A model generated the notes under the pieces. That model was given only the letters and a program-made list of their open reading frames with translations, did no database searches and had not been told where the DNA came from. A stretch of DNA of 39,819 bases. Origin: Ignavibacteria bacterium (GTDB lineage Bacteria; Bacteroidota; Ignavibacteria; Ignavibacteriales; Melioribacteraceae). The translations under genes were made by a program, and so were the position numbers. Shown here piece by piece: positions 1-8,537 of this stretch (its first letter is position 1; every line of letters starts with the position of its first letter). Where the stretch lies: the NCBI GenBank assembly GCA_012719345.1, contig JAAYAN010000063.1, forward strand, positions 1 to 39,819. The letters run 5' to 3'.

Positions 1-2
1 AT

Positions 3-134
3 ACGGTAGTGCAGGGGGAAACAATTGCACTTAGCGGCAACAGCGGTTACAATACTACCGGGGCGCATCTGCATTTCGAAATATGGAAGAACGGTAAAGC
101 TGTGAATCCAAAAAATATATTATTAAATAATTGA
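3..134 (+). CDS. M23 family metallopeptidase, C-terminal fragment
   Basis: Partial gene cut by the left window edge; only the last 43 codons are present, ending at TGA 132-134. The reading frame contains [11 protein letters not shown], the HxH metal-binding motif of LytM/M23 zinc endopeptidases that cleave peptidoglycan cross-links, and ends in the usual short tail ([13 protein letters not shown]). It lies 10 bases upstream of a bactofilin gene; M23 peptidase plus bactofilin is a recurrent pair thought to shape local cell-wall remodelling. The N-terminal part, including any signal peptide, membrane anchor or coiled coil, is outside the window, so localisation cannot be judged. Confidence 0.85.
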   Translation, partial: TVVQGETIALSGNSGYNTTGAHLHFEIWKNGKAVNPKNILLNN

Positions 135-144
135 GGAGTGACAA

Positions 145-528
145 TTGGCTATGATGAAAAAAGACAATCTGCCTTCAAAAGATTTTAGCATTTTAAGTGA
201 TTGCGTAAAAATTGAAGGTAAAATTATCAGCGAAGGAAACGTGAATATTGACGGCGCTGTTACCGGTGATATTAATGTAAACGGTAATATCTCAATCGGT
301 GAAAAAGCTTTAATTAAAGGTACTGTAATTGCAGAAAATATTGTTTTGATGGGTAAAGTAGAAGGTAAAGTACAAGCAAAAGAGAAGCTTGTATTAGAAG
401 GAAAATCCTATTTAAAAGGGGATTTGATAGCAAAAATTCTGGTCGTTGAGGCAGGAGCAAAATTCGAAGGTCAAAGTTTAACAGCTCCGCCGGCTTCAAA
501 TAATCAGGTTAAATCCGATAATAAATAA
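145..528 (+). CDS. Bactofilin family cytoskeletal protein
   Basis: 127 residues built from short repeated beta-strand motifs (for example ISEGNVNIDGAVTGDI and ALIKGTVIAENIVLMGKV), the signature of the bactofilin (DUF583) beta-helix, which polymerises into filaments without nucleotide. The N-terminal 18 residues and the polar C-terminal tail look disordered, as in other bactofilins. TTG at 145 is the preferred start because GAGGAG at 133-138 is 6 bases upstream; ATG 151 is the alternative. It follows an M23 peptidase gene and its stop codon abuts the start of the next gene, so it is probably transcribed with the ATP synthase genes. Likely role: a scaffold for cell-wall enzymes. Confidence 0.9.
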   Translation: MAMMKKDNLPSKDFSILSDCVKIEGKIISEGNVNIDGAVTGDINVNGNISIGEKALIKGTVIAENIVLMGKVEGKVQAKEKLVLEGKSYLKGDLIAKILVVEAGAKFEGQSLTAPPASNNQVKSDNK

Positions 529-774
529 ATGAATTCGGAAAAAGATGAAGACGAAAGATTTAAGGGGCTAAAAAGTGCAGCTCCTTATATGGGATTAGGT
601 GTTCAGCTTGCAGCAACAGTGGTTTTAATGTTTTTTTTAGGTAAATGGCTTGATGAAGAGTTTGAGTTATTTCCGTATTTAACAATTATATTTTCAATAT
701 TTGGCGCGTTTGCGGCAATATATAATTTTATAAAAGTAGTTTTGGAATTGAACAAAAAGAATGAAAAAAATTAG
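529..774 (+). CDS. AtpZ/AtpI-type small membrane protein
   Basis: 81 residues with two hydrophobic helices (about residues 23-41 and 47-68) separated by GKWLDEEF, the arrangement of the AtpZ/AtpI family of small proteins encoded at the head of F-type ATP synthase operons. Family members have been linked to c-ring assembly or ion uptake; which applies here cannot be told. ATG begins immediately after the bactofilin stop, and the gene overlaps the next one by 14 bases, so translational coupling through the cluster is likely. Confidence 0.7.
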   Translation: MNSEKDEDERFKGLKSAAPYMGLGVQLAATVVLMFFLGKWLDEEFELFPYLTIIFSIFGAFAAIYNFIKVVLELNKKNEKN

Positions 775-1144
775 TTTGTATATTAGTATAGGATTTGTAA
801 TATCTTTTATAATATTATTCATTCTTGCTTCATATGATATTTTAAGTGAAAGGATATTTGTTTCTGCAAGCTATGCCGGAATAATTAATTTGTTAAATAT
901 TCTGCTTTCATTATTGTTATTCAATTATTCGTATAAGAAAAGCAATAAAGTTTTTTTAGTATCAGTTTTAGGTGGAATGGGTGCAAGAATGATAATAATA
1001 TTATTGACGGTCTTTATGATTATTAAATTCTTGAATATTGATATTTATGCATTTATATTTGTATTCTTTGTTTTATATTTTGCATTACTTTTAATTGAAG
1101 TACTGTATTTTAACAGATGTATGAAGTTGAAAACTGATAAATAA
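761..1144 (+). CDS. ATP synthase I-like membrane protein
   Basis: 127 residues with four predicted transmembrane helices and few charges, ending in a basic tail (KLKTDK). Length, topology and position directly upstream of atpB fit the poorly conserved AtpI/subunit I family, which helps c-ring assembly in some bacteria. A central GGMGARM motif between helices 2 and 3 is the only distinctive element. It overlaps the upstream small membrane gene by 14 bases and its stop abuts the atpB start. The assignment rests mostly on topology and context; any small integral membrane protein could look similar. Confidence 0.55.
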   Translation: MKKISLYISIGFVISFIILFILASYDILSERIFVSASYAGIINLLNILLSLLLFNYSYKKSNKVFLVSVLGGMGARMIIILLTVFMIIKFLNIDIYAFIFVFFVLYFALLLIEVLYFNRCMKLKTDK

Positions 1145-1987
1145 ATGCTATACAGTGAAACAAAAATAACAAGCGATACTCTTACAGCCGTTGCAGAAAA
1201 ATCTTCTGATACGGGCTGGATAATGCATCACATACTCGATGGGAATACACTCGACTTTTCACCTTTTGCTGTTATTAACTTGCCGCATTTCGAATTATTC
1301 GGGATTGATATTTCAATTACCAGGCACGTAGTTTTTATGTGGATAGCTTCAATTCTTTTAATAGCAGTATTCGTACTGGTTTCAAAAAGATATAAAAGTT
1401 CGATGGTGCCCAAAGGATTTACTAATTTTTTAGAAATATTTATTGTATTTGTTCGTGATGAAATAGCCAAACCTACAATAGGAAAAGGATACGAGAAGTT
1501 TTTAAGCTATCTCCTTACAATATTTTTTTTCATTTTAACGTGTAATTTTATTGGTCTTGTGCCTTTTGGTGCAACTGCAACAAGCAATATATCTGTTACG
1601 GCAACTTTGGCAATAATTTCGTTTTTAGTAATTCAAGCCGGCGGAATTATGAAAAACGGAGCTTTCGGGTACTTTAAAGGATTAATTCCTCATGGAGTTC
1701 CTTTTTGGCTTTTGCCTATAATGTTTGTTGTTGAATTGCTTGGCTTATTTACGAAACCTTTTGCTTTGGCAATAAGGCTTTTTGCAAATATGACTGCCGG
1801 TCATGTTGTTATACTTTCTTTAATAGGACTAATTTTCATTCTTAATACAATATGGGTTTCACCAGTTTCAATATTGTTTGCTTTGTTTATTTACTTATTG
1901 GAAATATTAGTTGCTTTATTACAAGCATATATTTTCACAATGCTGTCATCGTTATTTATTGGAATGGCAGTACATCAGGAACATTAA
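1145..1987 (+). CDS. atpB: F-type ATP synthase subunit a
   Basis: 280-residue integral membrane stator subunit of F0 that forms the ion half-channels. The diagnostic block KPFALAIRLFANMTAGH lies in the fourth helix, with the essential arginine at about residue 211. Earlier conserved segments are GKGYEKFLSYLLTIFFF and NFIGLVPFGATATSN. The N-terminal 40 residues are more hydrophilic than in E. coli and begin with a longer periplasmic-side extension, as is common in Bacteroidota/Chlorobi. It starts directly after the preceding stop codon and is followed 27 bases later by atpE. The assignment is secure. Confidence 0.97.
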   Translation: MLYSETKITSDTLTAVAEKSSDTGWIMHHILDGNTLDFSPFAVINLPHFELFGIDISITRHVVFMWIASILLIAVFVLVSKRYKSSMVPKGFTNFLEIFIVFVRDEIAKPTIGKGYEKFLSYLLTIFFFILTCNFIGLVPFGATATSNISVTATLAIISFLVIQAGGIMKNGAFGYFKGLIPHGVPFWLLPIMFVVELLGLFTKPFALAIRLFANMTAGHVVILSLIGLIFILNTIWVSPVSILFALFIYLLEILVALLQAYIFTMLSSLFIGMAVHQEH

Positions 1988-2014
1988 GATTATTAATCGA
2001 TAAAGGAGGATTTA

Positions 2015-2242
2015 ATGGATTTCTCATTGGCATATTTAGCAGCTGGATTCAGTGCAGCTTTAACTGTAATAGGCGGAGCTTTTGGTATTGGAAAATTGGC
2101 AAGCGCTGCAATGGAAGCAAGCGGCAGACAGCCTGAAGCAGCCGGCGATATAAGAACGTCTATGATTATTGCTGCAGCTCTTATTGAAGGTATTTCACTT
2201 TTTGCATTGGTAATCTGTATTCTGCTGGCATTAAAATCTTAA
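2015..2242 (+). CDS. atpE: F-type ATP synthase subunit c
   Basis: 75-residue helical hairpin of the rotor ring. The polar loop RQP is at residues 38-40 and the ion-carrying carboxylate is Glu58 in AALIEGISLF. The position matching the Na+-ligand Gln32 of Ilyobacter is Ile25 here, and the residue after Glu58 is Gly rather than Ser, so the sequence predicts proton rather than sodium coupling (inference from known Na+-type rings). AAGGAGG at 2003-2009 provides a strong ribosome binding site 5 bases before ATG, fitting the need for high c-subunit output. It sits between atpB and atpF. Confidence 0.97.
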   Translation: MDFSLAYLAAGFSAALTVIGGAFGIGKLASAAMEASGRQPEAAGDIRTSMIIAAALIEGISLFALVICILLALKS

Positions 2243-2276
2243 AAATTTTAAGACCAACTAATACAAAAGGTTTAAT

Positions 2277-2825
2277 ATGGCTTTAATCATTAATTTAATC
2301 CTGCTCGCTTTTTCGGAAAGCGGCAGTCATCAGGGCGGTATTCTTGATGTAAATCCAGGGTTAATTTTCTGGACTGCAATTACATTCTTATTACTTTTTT
2401 TGATTCTAAAAAAAGTAGCTTGGAAGCCCATTCTTAAATCGCTGGATGACAGAGAAAAATTCATTTCAGATTCTTTAGAAAAAGCTGAAAATGCCAGAAA
2501 AGAAGCCGAGAGACTTTTTGAGGAAAACAAAGCAAATCTTGCAAAGGCTGAAGAAGAAACACAAAAGATTATTTTACAAGGAAGAGAATACGCTGAAAAA
2601 TTAAAAGATCAGATAATTGAAGAAAGCAAAAATGAAGCAAAAAAAATAATGGATGCTGCAACATCTGAAATTCAGCGGAAAAATCAGGAGGCAATGAATA
2701 CATTGAAAGAGCAGATTGTTGAGATAGCTGTAAATGCTGCCGAAAAAATTATCCGCGAAAATCTTGATAAAGAGTTGCAGAAAAAAATTGTTGATAAATA
2801 TATTCAGGAATTGCCTAAAAACTGA
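2277..2825 (+). CDS. atpF: F-type ATP synthase subunit b
   Basis: 182-residue peripheral stalk subunit. A short N-terminal segment (1-27) precedes one transmembrane helix (about 28-45, [17 protein letters not shown]). A long, highly charged coiled coil then runs to the C terminus, rich in Glu, Lys and Ala (for example [16 protein letters not shown]). The first 15 residues are hydrophobic and may be a second helix or a leader-like extension; ATG at 2277 is the only clear start. The TGA stop overlaps the atpH ATG by one base, which couples translation of the two stalk subunits. Confidence 0.95.
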   Translation: MALIINLILLAFSESGSHQGGILDVNPGLIFWTAITFLLLFLILKKVAWKPILKSLDDREKFISDSLEKAENARKEAERLFEENKANLAKAEEETQKIILQGREYAEKLKDQIIEESKNEAKKIMDAATSEIQRKNQEAMNTLKEQIVEIAVNAAEKIIRENLDKELQKKIVDKYIQELPKN

Positions 2826-3361
2826 TGAGTACATTTAACGTTACATCAAGATACGCTAAGGCATTTTATTCGCAGGCAGAAAGCAAAGGGCTGCTGAAGG
2901 AAGTTGCTTCGGATGCAGAAGATGTATTAAAGACATTCGAAAACTCCAAAGAGCTAAGGACTTTTGTAAAAAATCCGGTTTTAGGAAATGAAAAAAAACT
3001 GGCAATTCTGAGCGAAATTTTTTCTGAAAAGGTTAATAAAGAGACCATAAACTTTATTACATTTATTACTGAAAAAGGCAGGGCTTTTTTACTTTTTGAA
3101 ATATTTAAGAGGCTTTCGCAAATAATAAACGAAAAAACCGGATATGTGGAAGTTGAAGTGTCGAGCGCAGTGGCGGTATCGGATGAACAGAATAAAATGC
3201 TTGTTGCCAGACTTGAAAAGTTTACAGAAAAAAAGGTGAAAGCAAAATATATAATTAACGAAAATTTAATTGGGGGATTTGTAGCCCGGATTGGTGATAT
3301 TTTAATAGATGCATCAGTGAAAAACCAATTAAAGATATTAAAAAAACAATTACTAAGTTAA
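2825..3361 (+). CDS. atpH: F-type ATP synthase subunit delta
   Basis: 178 residues, the usual length for the delta (OSCP) subunit that connects the b dimer to the top of the F1 head. Recognisable are the N-terminal SRYAKAFY helix, the central NFITFITEKGRAFLLFEI segment, and the C-terminal IGGFVARIGDILIDASVKNQ block that defines the family. The start overlaps the atpF stop (TGATG). A small hairpin lies just after its stop, before atpA. Confidence 0.95.
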   Translation: MSTFNVTSRYAKAFYSQAESKGLLKEVASDAEDVLKTFENSKELRTFVKNPVLGNEKKLAILSEIFSEKVNKETINFITFITEKGRAFLLFEIFKRLSQIINEKTGYVEVEVSSAVAVSDEQNKMLVARLEKFTEKKVKAKYIINENLIGGFVARIGDILIDASVKNQLKILKKQLLS

Positions 3362-3376
3362 AGCAGAATACTGCTT
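3361..3376 (+). other. Small hairpin between atpH and atpA
   Basis: AAGCAG (3361-3366) and CTGCTT (3371-3376) form a perfect 6-base stem with loop AATA. It is followed by a run of A, not T, so it is not a plus-strand terminator. It sits just upstream of the AAGGAA ribosome binding site of atpA and could shield the 5' end of a processed atpA mRNA or tune its translation; that role is speculation. Confidence 0.4.
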
Positions 3377-3394
3377 AAAAAAAGGAATAATTGT

Positions 3395-4942
3395 ATGGCT
3401 GAAGTTAGACCGGATGAAGTTTCTGCAATATTAAGAAAGCAATTATCTGGTTTCGATAGCGAAATAGATATTTACGATGTCGGTACTGTTTTGCAAGTTG
3501 GAGACGGTATTGCCAGAGTTTACGGACTTTCCAATGTTATGGCAAGCGAATTGCTTGAATTTCCGAACGATGTTATGGGAATGGTTCTTAATCTTGAAGA
3601 GGATAGCGTAGGCTGTGTTCTTTTTGGCGAAAGTTCACTTATAAAAGAAGGGGATACCGTTAAAAGAACAAAAAGAGTTGCATCATTTCCTGTAGGCGAT
3701 TCGTTGCTTGGCAGAGTAGTTGACCCTTTGGGTGAAACACAGGATGGGAAAGGTTCTTTAGATTCTGTAAAATATATGCCTATCGAAAGAAAGGCACTTG
3801 GTGTTTTATCCCGTCAGCCTGTCAAAGAACCGCTTCAAACTGGAATTACAGCCGTTGATGCTATGATTCCAATAGGAAGAGGACAAAGAGAATTGATAAT
3901 TGGTGACAGGCAGACTGGAAAAACTGCGGTTGCAATAGATGCTATAATTAATCAGAAATTTACGCATAGCGAAGAAGCAGTAAAATTAGGAATAAAACCG
4001 GTTTATTGTGTTTATGTTGCTATTGGTCAAAAAGATTCAACGGTTGCTCAAGTAGTTACTAAGCTCGAACAGCAAGGTGCAATGGAATATACTACTGTAG
4101 TTAAAGCTTCAGCCTCCTCTCCTGCGCCTCTTCAATATATTGCACCTTACTCAGGTGCAACATTAGGCGAATACTTCCGTGATAATGGCAAGCATTCTCT
4201 TGTAATTTATGATGATCTTTCAAAACAAGCTACTGCATACAGAGAATTAGCATTGCTGTTACGCAGACCTCCAGGGCGCGAAGCTTACCCCGGGGATGTG
4301 TTTTATCTTCATTCACGTTTGTTAGAACGTGCATCAAAACTTAATGATGATTTAGGCGGTGGTAGTCTTACAGCATTGCCGATAATTGAAACTCAGCAGG
4401 GAGATGTGTCGGCATACATCCCTACAAATGTTATTTCAATTACAGACGGACAAATTTATCTCGAACCGAATTTGTTTAATGCAGGCGTTCGTCCTGCAAT
4501 AAACGTTGGTATAAGCGTATCACGCGTTGGAGGAAATGCCCAGATAAAGGCAATGAAAAAAGTTGCAGGTTCACTTAAGCTTGAACTTGCACAATACCGT
4601 GAGCTCGAAGCTTTTGCAAAATTCGGTTCGGATTTAGACAAATCCACGCGTCGAACCTTGGCAAAGGGAGAAAGGCTTGTTGAATTGCTTAAACAGGGGC
4701 AGTACAAACCGATGCCGGTGGAAAAACAAGTGGTCAGCGTATTTATTGGAACCCAGGGATATTTAGAAAGTATTGCAATTAAAGATGTAAAACGTTTCGA
4801 AAAAGAAATTCTTGAGTTTATTGAGTTAAAGTATAACGATATTTTTAAGTCCATTCGCGAAAGTAAAGTGCTGGAAGATGGAACTGCAGAAAAGATAAAA
4901 GAAGCTGCTGAAGATTTCTTATCAAAATTTAAGCATAGTTAA
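3395..4942 (+). CDS. atpA: F-type ATP synthase subunit alpha
   Basis: 515-residue non-catalytic F1 subunit. The Walker A sequence GDRQTGKT is at residues 170-177. The family blocks [53 protein letters not shown] and [10 protein letters not shown] are present, the last with the arginine that reaches into the catalytic site of beta. The N-terminal region (1-95) is the beta-barrel crown, and the C-terminal helical domain starts near residue 380. It is preceded by a hairpin and an AAGGAA ribosome binding site. Subunits beta and epsilon are not encoded nearby and must be elsewhere. Confidence 0.98.
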   Translation: MAEVRPDEVSAILRKQLSGFDSEIDIYDVGTVLQVGDGIARVYGLSNVMASELLEFPNDVMGMVLNLEEDSVGCVLFGESSLIKEGDTVKRTKRVASFPVGDSLLGRVVDPLGETQDGKGSLDSVKYMPIERKALGVLSRQPVKEPLQTGITAVDAMIPIGRGQRELIIGDRQTGKTAVAIDAIINQKFTHSEEAVKLGIKPVYCVYVAIGQKDSTVAQVVTKLEQQGAMEYTTVVKASASSPAPLQYIAPYSGATLGEYFRDNGKHSLVIYDDLSKQATAYRELALLLRRPPGREAYPGDVFYLHSRLLERASKLNDDLGGGSLTALPIIETQQGDVSAYIPTNVISITDGQIYLEPNLFNAGVRPAINVGISVSRVGGNAQIKAMKKVAGSLKLELAQYRELEAFAKFGSDLDKSTRRTLAKGERLVELLKQGQYKPMPVEKQVVSVFIGTQGYLESIAIKDVKRFEKEILEFIELKYNDIFKSIRESKVLEDGTAEKIKEAAEDFLSKFKHS

Positions 4943-4950
4943 TAAAAATA

Positions 4951-5835
4951 ATGGCAACTTTAAGAGATATAAAAAGGCGCATTGTTGGTGTTAAAAATAC
5001 CCAGCAAATTACAAAAGCAATGAAAATGGTTGCTGCTGCAAAACTACGCAGGGCACAAGATAATATTGTAAGCGCCAGACCATATTCTCGAATGATTAGA
5101 AAAATATTAAATAATCTGCTTGCTGTTTCAAAAATTGCTGAAAATCCGCTTACAGAAAAAAGGAATGCTGAAAAAATTGCTGTTATAATTATTACTTCAG
5201 ATCGCGGACTTTGCGGAAGTTTTAATATGAATATTATTCGCGAAGCTGAAGATATGATAAAGCAAGAATACAAAGCACAAATAGAGACGGGTAATGTAGT
5301 TCTTTATTGTTTCGGAAAAAAAGGTTATGAATATTTTTCTAAACGTGATTTTAAAATTGAAGGAAATTATTCAGGAGTTTTTTCGGAACTGAAATTTGAA
5401 GTTGCCTCAAAATTTGTTAATTCAATGATTCATAAGTTTTCTAAAAAAGAAATTGATAAAGCAGTAATTGTTTATAATAAATTTAAATCAGTTATACAGC
5501 ACGATAAAACTATTGAACAGCTTTTACCTATTGAAGCCGCAGATGAAACAAAAATTGAAAATAATGCTGAAGTTGATTACATTTACGAACCTGATAAAAT
5601 AAGTATTATTAATTCTTTATTGCCGAAATACTTAAATTCAATAATGTGGCAGGCTTTAATAGAATCGTATGCTGCTGAATTAGGTGCCAGAATGACTGCC
5701 ATGGATATGGCAACAGAAAATGCAAAAGAATTAATTCGTACTTTGAATATCACTTATAATAAAGAAAGGCAAGCCTCAATTACAAAAGAAATATTAGAAA
5801 TTGTATCTGGCGCTGATGCTCTTAAAAACGGATAA
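4951..5835 (+). CDS. atpG: F-type ATP synthase subunit gamma
   Basis: 294-residue central rotor shaft. The N-terminal helix MATLRDIKRRIVGVKNTQQI TKAMKMVAAAKLRRAQ and the C-terminal helix with ARMTAMDMATENAKEL and ITKEILEIVSGADAL are the two halves of the gamma coiled coil. The central ITSDRGLCGSFN block is diagnostic. The gene begins 8 bases after atpA and closes the ATP synthase operon here; the next gene is ffh rather than atpD, the split arrangement also known in Chlorobi and some Bacteroidota. Confidence 0.97.
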   Translation: MATLRDIKRRIVGVKNTQQITKAMKMVAAAKLRRAQDNIVSARPYSRMIRKILNNLLAVSKIAENPLTEKRNAEKIAVIIITSDRGLCGSFNMNIIREAEDMIKQEYKAQIETGNVVLYCFGKKGYEYFSKRDFKIEGNYSGVFSELKFEVASKFVNSMIHKFSKKEIDKAVIVYNKFKSVIQHDKTIEQLLPIEAADETKIENNAEVDYIYEPDKISIINSLLPKYLNSIMWQALIESYAAELGARMTAMDMATENAKELIRTLNITYNKERQASITKEILEIVSGADALKNG

Positions 5836-5858
5836 TTAGATTATTAGTTGTGTTCAAG

Positions 5859-5876
5859 ATACTTTTTTAGTATTTT
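5859..5876 (+). terminator. Weak terminator-like hairpin after atpG
   Basis: ATACT (5859-5863) and AGTAT (5869-5873) can pair around a T5 loop and are followed by a few T residues. The stem is only five base pairs, mostly A-T, so it may at best reduce readthrough from the ATP synthase genes into ffh. Confidence 0.25.
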
Positions 5877-5894
5877 AACACTGAATTGAGATAT

Positions 5895-7229
5895 ATGTTT
5901 GATGAATTAAGTTTAAAATTAGAAAAAGTTCTTAAAAAGGTTACCGGACAAGGGAAAATAACCGAGAGTAATATTTCGGATACTTTGCGTGAAATCCGGC
6001 TTGTTCTTTTAGATGCTGATGTTAACTACAAAGTAGTTAAGCAATTTATTGAGGATGTTAAAGAAAAAGCACTTGGCAAAGATGTTTTAATTTCCGTTAC
6101 GCCAGGTCAGCTCATCACGAAAATTATATATGATGAATTGACTAAACTGATGGGCGGGATGCGAAGCGAACTTGTTTTGAATGCTTCGGGTCCGACAATA
6201 ATTTTAATGGTTGGATTGCAAGGTTCTGGAAAAACAACTTTCAGTGCAAAACTGGCTAAATATTTAACTGATAAAAAGCGTAAAGCCCTTCTTGTTGCAG
6301 CCGATATATACCGGCCTGCTGCTATTGATCAGCTTAAACTTTTAGGAAAACAGATTGATGTTCCGGTTTTTTCGATTGATGATCTTAAAGATGCGGTTAA
6401 GATTGCAAAAGATTCTTTGAATTTTGCCAAGGAAAACAATCTGGATACAATTATAATTGATACAGCAGGAAGATTGCATATAGATGAAAATTTAATGGAT
6501 GAAATCTCTGCAATTAAAAATGCTGTTAATCCAACTGAAATATTGTTTGTTGTAGATTCGATGACTGGTCAGGATGCAGTTAATTCTGCAAAAGCTTTTC
6601 ACGACAAGGTTGACTACAGCGGAATTGTTCTTACAAAACTTGATGGCGATTCCAGAGGCGGATGTGCTCTTTCTATACGGGCAGTTGTAAATAAACCTGT
6701 TAAATTTACTAGTTCCGGCGAAAAATTGGATTCGATAGAAATATTTTATCCGGAAAGACTGGCTTCTCGTATTTTAGGCCGAGGCGATGTAATATCTTTA
6801 GTAGAAAAAGCGCAGGAACAGTTTGATTCGAAAGAAGCTGAAGATTTGGAAAAAAAGATTCTTTCTAATAAATTTGACCTTGAAGATTTTCTTAAACAGA
6901 TAAAAATGATTAAGAAAATGGGTTCTTTAAAATCAATTTTAGGAATGATTCCGGGTTTGGGAGCTCAGATTAGAAATGCAGATATTGATGAGAAGCATCT
7001 TGTTAGAGTTGAATCAATAATCCAGTCGATGACAGTATCAGAGAGAAAAAACCCTAGGATACTGAACGGGAGCAGAAGAAAGAGAATTTCTTTAGGAAGT
7101 GGAAATTCAATTCAGGATGTTAACAGGTTGATTAAACAGTTTGAAGAAATGCAGAAAATGATGAAAGTTTTTACAAATAAAAATAATATCAGAAATTTGA
7201 AAAATTTGAAAAATAAAAGATTTAATTAG
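5895..7229 (+). CDS. ffh: Signal recognition particle GTPase Ffh
   Basis: 444-residue SRP54 homologue that binds 4.5S RNA and delivers nascent membrane proteins to FtsY. The NG domain has GLQGSGKTT (residues 107-115), DTAGRLH, and LTKLDGDSRGG. The methionine-rich M domain contains SRRKRISLGSG, the RNA-binding helix, followed by FEEMQKMMK. An in-frame TTG at 5886 lies upstream, but ATG 5895 is chosen because the family begins with MFDxLS. It lies 59 bases after atpG and 26 bases before rpsP, heading a translation/secretion operon. Confidence 0.97.
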   Translation: MFDELSLKLEKVLKKVTGQGKITESNISDTLREIRLVLLDADVNYKVVKQFIEDVKEKALGKDVLISVTPGQLITKIIYDELTKLMGGMRSELVLNASGPTIILMVGLQGSGKTTFSAKLAKYLTDKKRKALLVAADIYRPAAIDQLKLLGKQIDVPVFSIDDLKDAVKIAKDSLNFAKENNLDTIIIDTAGRLHIDENLMDEISAIKNAVNPTEILFVVDSMTGQDAVNSAKAFHDKVDYSGIVLTKLDGDSRGGCALSIRAVVNKPVKFTSSGEKLDSIEIFYPERLASRILGRGDVISLVEKAQEQFDSKEAEDLEKKILSNKFDLEDFLKQIKMIKKMGSLKSILGMIPGLGAQIRNADIDEKHLVRVESIIQSMTVSERKNPRILNGSRRKRISLGSGNSIQDVNRLIKQFEEMQKMMKVFTNKNNIRNLKNLKNKRFN

Positions 7230-7255
7230 AATAATATAATTGGAGGAAAAGTAAC

Positions 7256-7687
7256 TTGGCAGTAAAGATAAGATTAAGAAGAATGGGAAAGAAAAGGCAG
7301 CCTGTTTACAAAGTAGTGGCTGCAGATGCAAGATCACCACGAGACGGAAGAATTATTGAAGCGCTTGGTCTGTATAACCCAAAAACAAATCCTGCAACTG
7401 TAGAATTAAATAATGATAGAGCTTTATATTGGCTTAGTGTTGGTGCACAGCCTACAACAACTGTCCGAAATATTCTGAGCAAAGAAGGCATTTTATTAAA
7501 GAAACAGCTGATGAAAAAAGGTGCAAGTGCAGAAGAAGCAGATGTTAAGGTTGCTGCTTGGAAAGAAGAAAGACTTGCAAATAGCGAAAAAAAAATAAAA
7601 AAATCTTCAAAAGAGAAAGTTACCGAAAGTGCTGCGGAAGTGAAAGGTACTACTTCTGAAGAAACTGCTGCTGAAATAAAAGAATAG
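7256..7687 (+). CDS. rpsP: 30S ribosomal protein bS16 with long charged tail
   Basis: The N-terminal 80 residues are typical bS16 ([20 protein letters not shown], then [16 protein letters not shown]). About 60 extra residues follow, dominated by Lys, Glu and Ala, giving 143 in all; such tails are usual in Bacteroidota and relatives. The start is TTG at 7256, supported by GGAGG at 7242-7246 and by the exact family N terminus; no ATG fits. It is part of the conserved rpsP-khpA-rimM-trmD-rplS order. Confidence 0.96.
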   Translation: MAVKIRLRRMGKKRQPVYKVVAADARSPRDGRIIEALGLYNPKTNPATVELNNDRALYWLSVGAQPTTTVRNILSKEGILLKKQLMKKGASAEEADVKVAAWKEERLANSEKKIKKSSKEKVTESAAEVKGTTSEETAAEIKE

Positions 7688-7758
7688 ATCTCTTTTTTCG
7701 AGCAGGGGATGCACTAAAAATAATGTACCAGAATCTCTAATATTTTAAAGGTATTCTC

Positions 7759-7992
7759 ATGAAACAATTTATTGAGTTCATCGCAAAAAACCTGGTTGAT
7801 AACCCTGATACAGTTGTCGTTGATGAAAAACAGACTGATCAAAAGAAAATTGTTTATACGCTAAAGGTTGGCGCTGAAGATGTTGGAAAAGTAATTGGGA
7901 AACAAGGCAAAACTGCACAGGCAATAAGAATATTATTGACAGCTGTTGCTGCCAAAGAAGGTAAAAGAGCAATACTGGAGATTCTTGATTAG
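7759..7992 (+). CDS. khpA: KH domain RNA-binding protein KhpA
   Basis: 77 residues forming a single type II KH fold. The GxxG loop is GKQG at residues 47-50, within VGKVIGKQGKTAQAIR, which contacts single-stranded RNA. The N-terminal half has the family pattern MKQFIEFIAKNLVDNPD. KhpA (YlqC) normally partners with KhpB and affects division and small-RNA biology in Gram-positive bacteria; its place between rpsP and rimM is conserved in many phyla. It is followed 2 bases later by rimM. Confidence 0.92.
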   Translation: MKQFIEFIAKNLVDNPDTVVVDEKQTDQKKIVYTLKVGAEDVGKVIGKQGKTAQAIRILLTAVAAKEGKRAILEILD

Positions 7993-7994
7993 TT

Positions 7995-8537
7995 TTGTAC
8001 TCTGGAAAAGAAGATAAAGATTATTTTTTAATAGCTGAAATAAAATCAGTTAATAGCTCTGACGGATTTTTGTGTGTAAGATCGCATTCTGATTCTGCTG
8101 AAAGGTTCTTACATCTGGAAAAAGTTTTCATCGATATTTTTGGTGGAATGAGGAAGTTTAAAGTTGAAGATGTGATAATTGACCGTCAGTTAATTTTAAT
8201 AAAGTTTCTTAATTTCGATACATCTGAAGATGTTTCTTTTCTTGTAGGAAAGAAAGTATTTGTTGAAAAGACAGACATTCTAAAAATTGATGAAGAAAGC
8301 AATACTTTCTTTATTCATGATTTAATAGGATGTAAAGTTGTCCGAAACGATAAATATATTGGTGTTTTAGAAGAAGTATTATCACTTCCGGCAAATGACG
8401 TTTATGTTGTTAAAGATGAAGAAGGTGGTGAAATACTAATTCCTGCAGTTAAGGATTTTGTTCTTAAAATTGATATAAAGAATAAAGTGTTAACACTTGT
8501 TCCCGGAAAATTTGATATATATGATGATGAGAATTGA
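7995..8537 (+). CDS. rimM: 16S rRNA processing protein RimM
   Basis: 180 residues with the RimM N-terminal beta-barrel (DYFLIAEIKSVNSSDGFLCV) and a C-terminal PRC barrel beginning near residue 100 (FIHDLIGCKVVRNDKYIGVL). It assists maturation of the 30S head domain and binds uS19. A TTG at 7995, two bases after the khpA stop, is the only start that keeps the first strand; the nearest purine-rich element (GGAG 7977-7980) is distant, so translation probably depends on coupling to khpA. The 3' end overlaps the trmD start by about 17 bases in another frame. Confidence 0.92.
   Translation: MYSGKEDKDYFLIAEIKSVNSSDGFLCVRSHSDSAERFLHLEKVFIDIFGGMRKFKVEDVIIDRQLILIKFLNFDTSEDVSFLVGKKVFVEKTDILKIDEESNTFFIHDLIGCKVVRNDKYIGVLEEVLSLPANDVYVVKDEEGGEILIPAVKDFVLKIDIKNKVLTLVPGKFDIYDDEN

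Noticed and set aside
5886-5894. In-frame TTG start for ffh nine bases upstream of ATG 5895
   Set aside because: The SRP54 family begins with MFDxLS, reached exactly from ATG 5895, and no better ribosome binding site precedes the TTG.
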